Part shown: positions 60,838 to 64,000 of the stretch, in pieces
How positions within the stretch are numbered: the stretch's first letter is position 1
How the letters are laid out: each line of letters opens with the position of its first letter
DNA from: an uncultured Deferribacteres bacterium
GTDB taxonomy: Bacteria > Zhuqueibacterota > JdFR-76 > DREG01
Length of the DNA stretch: 64,000 nt
Direction of reading: 5' to 3'
Assembly: GCA_913009825.1 (NCBI GenBank)
Contig: CAJVYQ010000007.1
Coordinates: 1-64,000, forward strand
Translations under genes and position numbers: made by a program
Notes under the pieces: generated by a model
What the model saw: the letters and a program-made list of their open reading frames with translations, nothing else
Told to the model about the DNA's origin: nothing
The model's database searches: none

Positions 60838-62268
60838 ATGGCCAAAATCCTTGTCATAGATGATGAAGACACCATCCGCCGGACGGTAGCAGCTTCGCTG
60901 GAAGCCGCAAAGTATCAAATTTTTAAGGCGGCTGATGTGAAAAAGGGGCTGAAAATTCTGGATAACGAAACCATTGATCTGGTGCTTTCCGATCTGCGTC
61001 TGCCGGATGGCAGCGGCATCGACCTGCTGCGTGCTGCTAAAGCAAAAGAATATCCTTGCGAAGTGATTATTATGACCGGCTATGCGACGCTGGATACCGC
61101 CATCCAGGCCATGCAGGAAGGCGCCAGCGACTATGTTACCAAACCGTTCAACATTGGTGAACTTTCCGTGCGTATCGAACGTGCTTTGCAGCAGAAACAA
61201 TTGCGGCGGAAAGTCCGGCGGCTCGAGCGCGAGCTTCATGAACGATTCCACCCGGATAATATCATTTCCAACAGCGCTAATATGCAGAAAGTGCTGGAGC
61301 AGGTGAAAAATATTGCTCCCACCGATAGTTCGGTTCTCATCACCGGAGAGAGCGGCACCGGGAAAGAACTGATCGCCAATGCCATCCATCTTCTCAGCAA
61401 GAGAAGTGAACATCCTTTTATCGCCGTGAATTGTGGCGCCCTGCCAGAATCGTTGTTGGAAAGCGAGTTATTCGGACATGTCAGGGGAGCCTTTACCGGT
61501 GCGACAAACACCCGGGCGGGATTAATTGAAAGTTCGGACGGCGGCACATTGCTTTTAGATGAAATTGGTGATGCTTCCATTCCGGTGCAGACAAAATTGC
61601 TGCGTGTTCTGGAAAATGGCACAATCCGGCGGGTGGGCGATACGCAGGAACGAAAAATAAATATCAGGCTTCTGGCAGCAACCAACAAAGAGTTAACCCG
61701 GGAGATCACCGCCGGCCGGTTTCGTCAGGATTTTTATTACCGGATCAATGTAATTCCGATTCATCTTGCCCCGTTGCGCGAACGTTTAGAGGATATCCCG
61801 CTGCTTGCCAAATTTTTTCTGAAACGGCACGCTGCCCGGATTAGTAAACAGATAGAGGAAATTGATTCCGCAGTGATTGAAAAATTGATGCAATATTCCT
61901 GGCCCGGAAACATTCGGGAATTGGAAAATTTAATTGAGTATGCCGTTGCCATGGCGGATTCCGAAATGATTCGCATAAAAAATCTGCCCTTCACTTTTTC
62001 TCAGGAAAGTCCCGTGCAAAATAAAAGCAGGGCAGATCTGCTGCAGCAGGAAATTCTTCCCATTGCGGAAATAGAGAAGCGGCATATCCTGTTGGTTCTG
62101 GAAAAAGTGAACTGGAACCAGAGAAAAGCATGTGATCTGCTGCAAATTTCCAAAGTTACCCTTTACCGCCGGTTGAAAGAATACGGGATATCACCACCCG
62201 GGGGCAACGCCCCCGGGGGAAAAAAACGGAGTCAAGCCCTGAAGGGGCAAAATACAAAATTCAAATGA
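60838..62268 (+). CDS. NtrC-family sigma54-dependent response regulator (second)
   Basis: A 476-residue protein; start ATG 60838 gives MAKILVIDDEDTIRRTVAAS. Receiver (phospho-Asp in LVLSDLRLPDGSG), AAA+ (GESGTGKELIANAIH, GAFTGA ~217, GTLLLDEIGD), and Fis-type helix-turn-helix (ACDLLQISKVTLYRRLKEYG). After the helix-turn-helix the last ~25 residues (PPGGNAPGGKKRSQALKGQN...) are encoded by an intergenic palindromic repeat, 62200-62358. No kinase is next to it in the window. Confidence 0.95.
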   Translation: MAKILVIDDEDTIRRTVAASLEAAKYQIFKAADVKKGLKILDNETIDLVLSDLRLPDGSGIDLLRAAKAKEYPCEVIIMTGYATLDTAIQAMQEGASDYVTKPFNIGELSVRIERALQQKQLRRKVRRLERELHERFHPDNIISNSANMQKVLEQVKNIAPTDSSVLITGESGTGKELIANAIHLLSKRSEHPFIAVNCGALPESLLESELFGHVRGAFTGATNTRAGLIESSDGGTLLLDEIGDASIPVQTKLLRVLENGTIRRVGDTQERKINIRLLAATNKELTREITAGRFRQDFYYRINVIPIHLAPLRERLEDIPLLAKFFLKRHAARISKQIEEIDSAVIEKLMQYSWPGNIRELENLIEYAVAMADSEMIRIKNLPFTFSQESPVQNKSRADLLQQEILPIAEIEKRHILLVLEKVNWNQRKACDLLQISKVTLYRRLKEYGISPPGGNAPGGKKRSQALKGQNTKFK

Positions 62269-62358
62269 ACAGATCGCACCGGCACCGGTAAATATTCCGC
62301 CCTTTCAGGGCTTGTTATTCTTTTTCCTCTTTTCTCCCCGGGGCGTTGCCCCGGGCTA
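62200..62358. repeat. Nested inverted repeat element (REP/BIME-like)
   Basis: Outer arms: CCCGGGGGCAACGCCCCCGG (62200-62222) and CCCCGGGGCGTTGCCCCGGG (62338-62358), each itself palindromic. Inner arms: AAGCCCTGAAGGGGC (about 62233) and GCCCTTTCAGGGCTT (about 62300). The left part lies inside the regulator coding sequence and supplies its stop region. Confidence 0.85.
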
Positions 62359-62945
62359 TTGTATTTCACCCCGTTGGGGCGGCTGAAAATGTATTTTAAT
62401 TGCTATGAATTTCTCACTGATATCTAAAAGAGTATCACAGGCTTTTTCAGTTTGGGTAAAAAATCCTTTTAATTCGTACAATTTTGTAATACCTTCAATA
62501 TACAGCATATAACCTTTGTTTTGGAATTATGTATTAACATATTATAATTTATTAAGTTGTGAGGTTGTATGCTGCTTTTTTTATGCTGGTTTCCCTTATT
62601 TTTATGCCGGTTAACTAACTGCGAAACTTGAAATGTTAAAAATTAAAAAGATTCCTCCCCGCCTGCAGCGGGCAGGCTGAATGACAGAAGAATTGCCCGG
62701 TTTATGTATGAATTATTCGGGGTAACGAATGAGAAAAGAAAAATTATGTTTTCAAGCCGATACAAACTTCTTGATTTTTACTTCGATTTTAACTATATTT
62801 TTCCCCGGTGAAAAATGGAGTATGGATGATCAAGATTGTTAAAGTTTTTTTTTGTTCGATGCAGATTTTATTAAAAATATAAATTCTAAAGTGCACCAGT
62901 CGAGTGCACTTTTTTTGTTTTTACCCGATTTGTCCGGAGGTTATT
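62359..62945. other. Intergenic region before the zinc-ribbon gene
   Basis: It holds a half family A repeat with GC-rich palindrome (AAAGATTCCTCCCCGCCTGC, AGCGGGCAGGCTGAATGACA, about 62647-62687) and TGAATTATTCGGGGTAACGA, a piece of the family G element. No gene is supported. Confidence 0.55.
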
Positions 62946-63665
62946 TTGCGATCTAAGTTAAAAACACTGTTCTCTTTACAAGAAACGGATTTAAGGCTAA
63001 AAGAATTAGAGAATTTGCGGGGGGATCTGCCTCAACAGGTTGAAAAAACAAAGCAGGAAATGATCGATACAGGAAATCGATTGCAGACCACGAAACAAGA
63101 ACTCAAAGATGCCGAATTGGAGCAAAAGCAGCTTCAAACCGACATAAAACAGGCCAATGCGAAGCAGGAAAAATATAAGAATCAGCTTTATCGTGTCAGC
63201 ACAAACCGTGAGTATGATGCCCTGACTGCGGAGATTGAAGCGGTAAAAGAAAATACCGACAAATTCGAACTGCGTATTCTTAAACTCGACGATATCCAGG
63301 AGGAGCTGCAAACGAAAATACAAAGTCTCGAAGAGGAAAAAACCAAATTTACTGCCAATCACTACGCTTTGGACAAAGAGCTGCAGGGAAAATTGAATCG
63401 GAGCAACCGGGAAGAGGATAATTTACGTTTACATCGCAAAGAACTGGTTGGCCGCCTCGACAGGCAGATGTACAGCACATACGAGCGGGTGAGAAAGGGG
63501 AAAAATGGCATAGCCGTTGTTGCAATCCAGCGAAACGCATGCGGCGGTTGTTTCAATGCCATTCCACCGCAGCGCTTGTTGGAAATCCGTGAAAAGGAAA
63601 AATTTATCACCTGTGAATTCTGTGGCCGGATCCTTATCTGGAATGAAAAGGAGAATAAAAAGTAA
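62946..63665 (+). CDS. C4 zinc-ribbon coiled-coil protein (COG1579 / CdsZ-like)
   Basis: 239 residues from TTG 62946 (CCGGAGG at 62934-62940). LKTLFSLQETDLRLKELENL starts a long antiparallel coiled coil, with the loop NQLYRVSTNREYDALTAEIE. The C-terminus is a zinc ribbon: CGGCFNAIPPQ and TCEFCGRILI. The family is thought to assist in nucleic-acid or secretion-linked processes; its function is not settled. It appears complete and conserved. Confidence 0.88.
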   Translation: MRSKLKTLFSLQETDLRLKELENLRGDLPQQVEKTKQEMIDTGNRLQTTKQELKDAELEQKQLQTDIKQANAKQEKYKNQLYRVSTNREYDALTAEIEAVKENTDKFELRILKLDDIQEELQTKIQSLEEEKTKFTANHYALDKELQGKLNRSNREEDNLRLHRKELVGRLDRQMYSTYERVRKGKNGIAVVAIQRNACGGCFNAIPPQRLLEIREKEKFITCEFCGRILIWNEKENKK

Positions 63666-64000
63666 GATAAATGAGTTTGTTGATTTAATGCAAAAAACTG
63701 CCAAAGTTTTTGATCAATTCTGCAAAATGTGATTTATATTTTTGGAACATACAATATGTTGACAAACGCCCACGGGGAAACTTTGGAAGTTTAATTAATC
63801 AACAGAATCATAAATGACCGGTCGAAATTAAATCAATCGCAGCGTTTTAGTTCTTTGAAAACATGGCATTCACACCTTTCTACTCTCTCCCCTTCACAGG
63901 CTCAGGACAGGTCTTGCTGAAGTGTGAAAGAGGGAAAGATGGAGATGATTATTACGCCTCTTCAGGGCTATCGGGAAATATGATATACATTAACCCGGGA
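63666..64000. other. Region after the zinc-ribbon gene
   Basis: No gene is supported. GTTTTAGTTCTTTGAAAACA (about 63847) repeats a phrase found near 57735. I looked for RNase P RNA, which follows COG1579 genes in some genomes, and did not see its conserved core before the window ends. Confidence 0.4.

Noticed and set aside
63666-64000. RNase P RNA gene after the COG1579 gene
   Set aside because: Expected from synteny in some genomes, but the conserved GAGGAAAGTCCGGGC-type core is not present in this stretch.

Overview
This is an AT-rich bacterial chromosome segment. The best guess is a member of the FCB superphylum (Calditrichota / KSB1-like). The reasons are two secreted lamin-tail proteins with Por/FlgD-like C-terminal sorting domains, Wzi-type capsule barrels, multihaem electron-transfer modules and many short palindromic intergenic repeats. 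The taxonomic call is inference; the window contains no rRNA or marker gene.

Region 1 (1-36.3 kb) is an accessory, repeat-riddled island. It holds a dispersed surface-polysaccharide locus: hddC, hddA and a gmhA-gmhB fusion (together the whole route to GDP-D-glycero-alpha-D-manno-heptose), an epimerase with a zinc-ribbon insertion, and two near-identical Wzi capsule-assembly genes. Fragments of CapD/FlaA1-like, DegT-like and a third wzi gene are also present. Between these lie about fifteen small two-gene toxin-antitoxin-like modules: DUF4258/DUF2283 three times, TumA/TumE-like three times, HicBA twice, and BrnTA, MazF/PemK, ParE/RelE, DUF433/DUF5615, DUF4160/DUF2442 and AbiEii types. Almost all are on the + strand. 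At least eight genes here are broken by stops, frameshifts or repeat insertions. The intergenic space is built from at least eight repeat families, often nested in each other. One insertion sequence (24791-27162) encodes a DruA (DUF4338)-IS4 transposase fusion and sits inside a MITE-like repeat. A ~127 bp inverted repeat lies at 1-127 and 36136-36261.

Region 2 (36.9-39.7 kb) encodes two secreted lamin-tail-domain proteins.

Region 3 (40.7-57.6 kb) is the most interesting functional unit. A membrane histidine kinase and an NtrC-type sigma54 activator are followed by a strong sigma54 promoter with an upstream perfect palindrome. Next come a receiver-only protein that lacks the phospho-acceptor Asp, a monohaem cytochrome-porin fusion (Cyc2-like in layout), and a cupredoxin. 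A Qrc / alternative-complex-III-like module follows: pentahaem cytochrome, molybdopterin-family subunit, four-cluster Fe-S protein and NrfD-type membrane subunit. The operon ends with a small membrane protein, a tetrahaem cytochrome made of four tandem domains, an eight-haem lipoprotein, a monohaem lipoprotein and an outer-membrane barrel. Together these could move electrons between the quinone pool, the periplasm and the cell surface. This is the main candidate for an undescribed system.

Region 4 (58.2-64 kb) returns to ordinary genes: a sugar N-acetyltransferase, a RelE-type pair, a QueT-type transporter, a second NtrC-family regulator preceded by a duplicated piece of itself and a nucleotidyltransferase pair, and a C4 zinc-ribbon coiled-coil protein.
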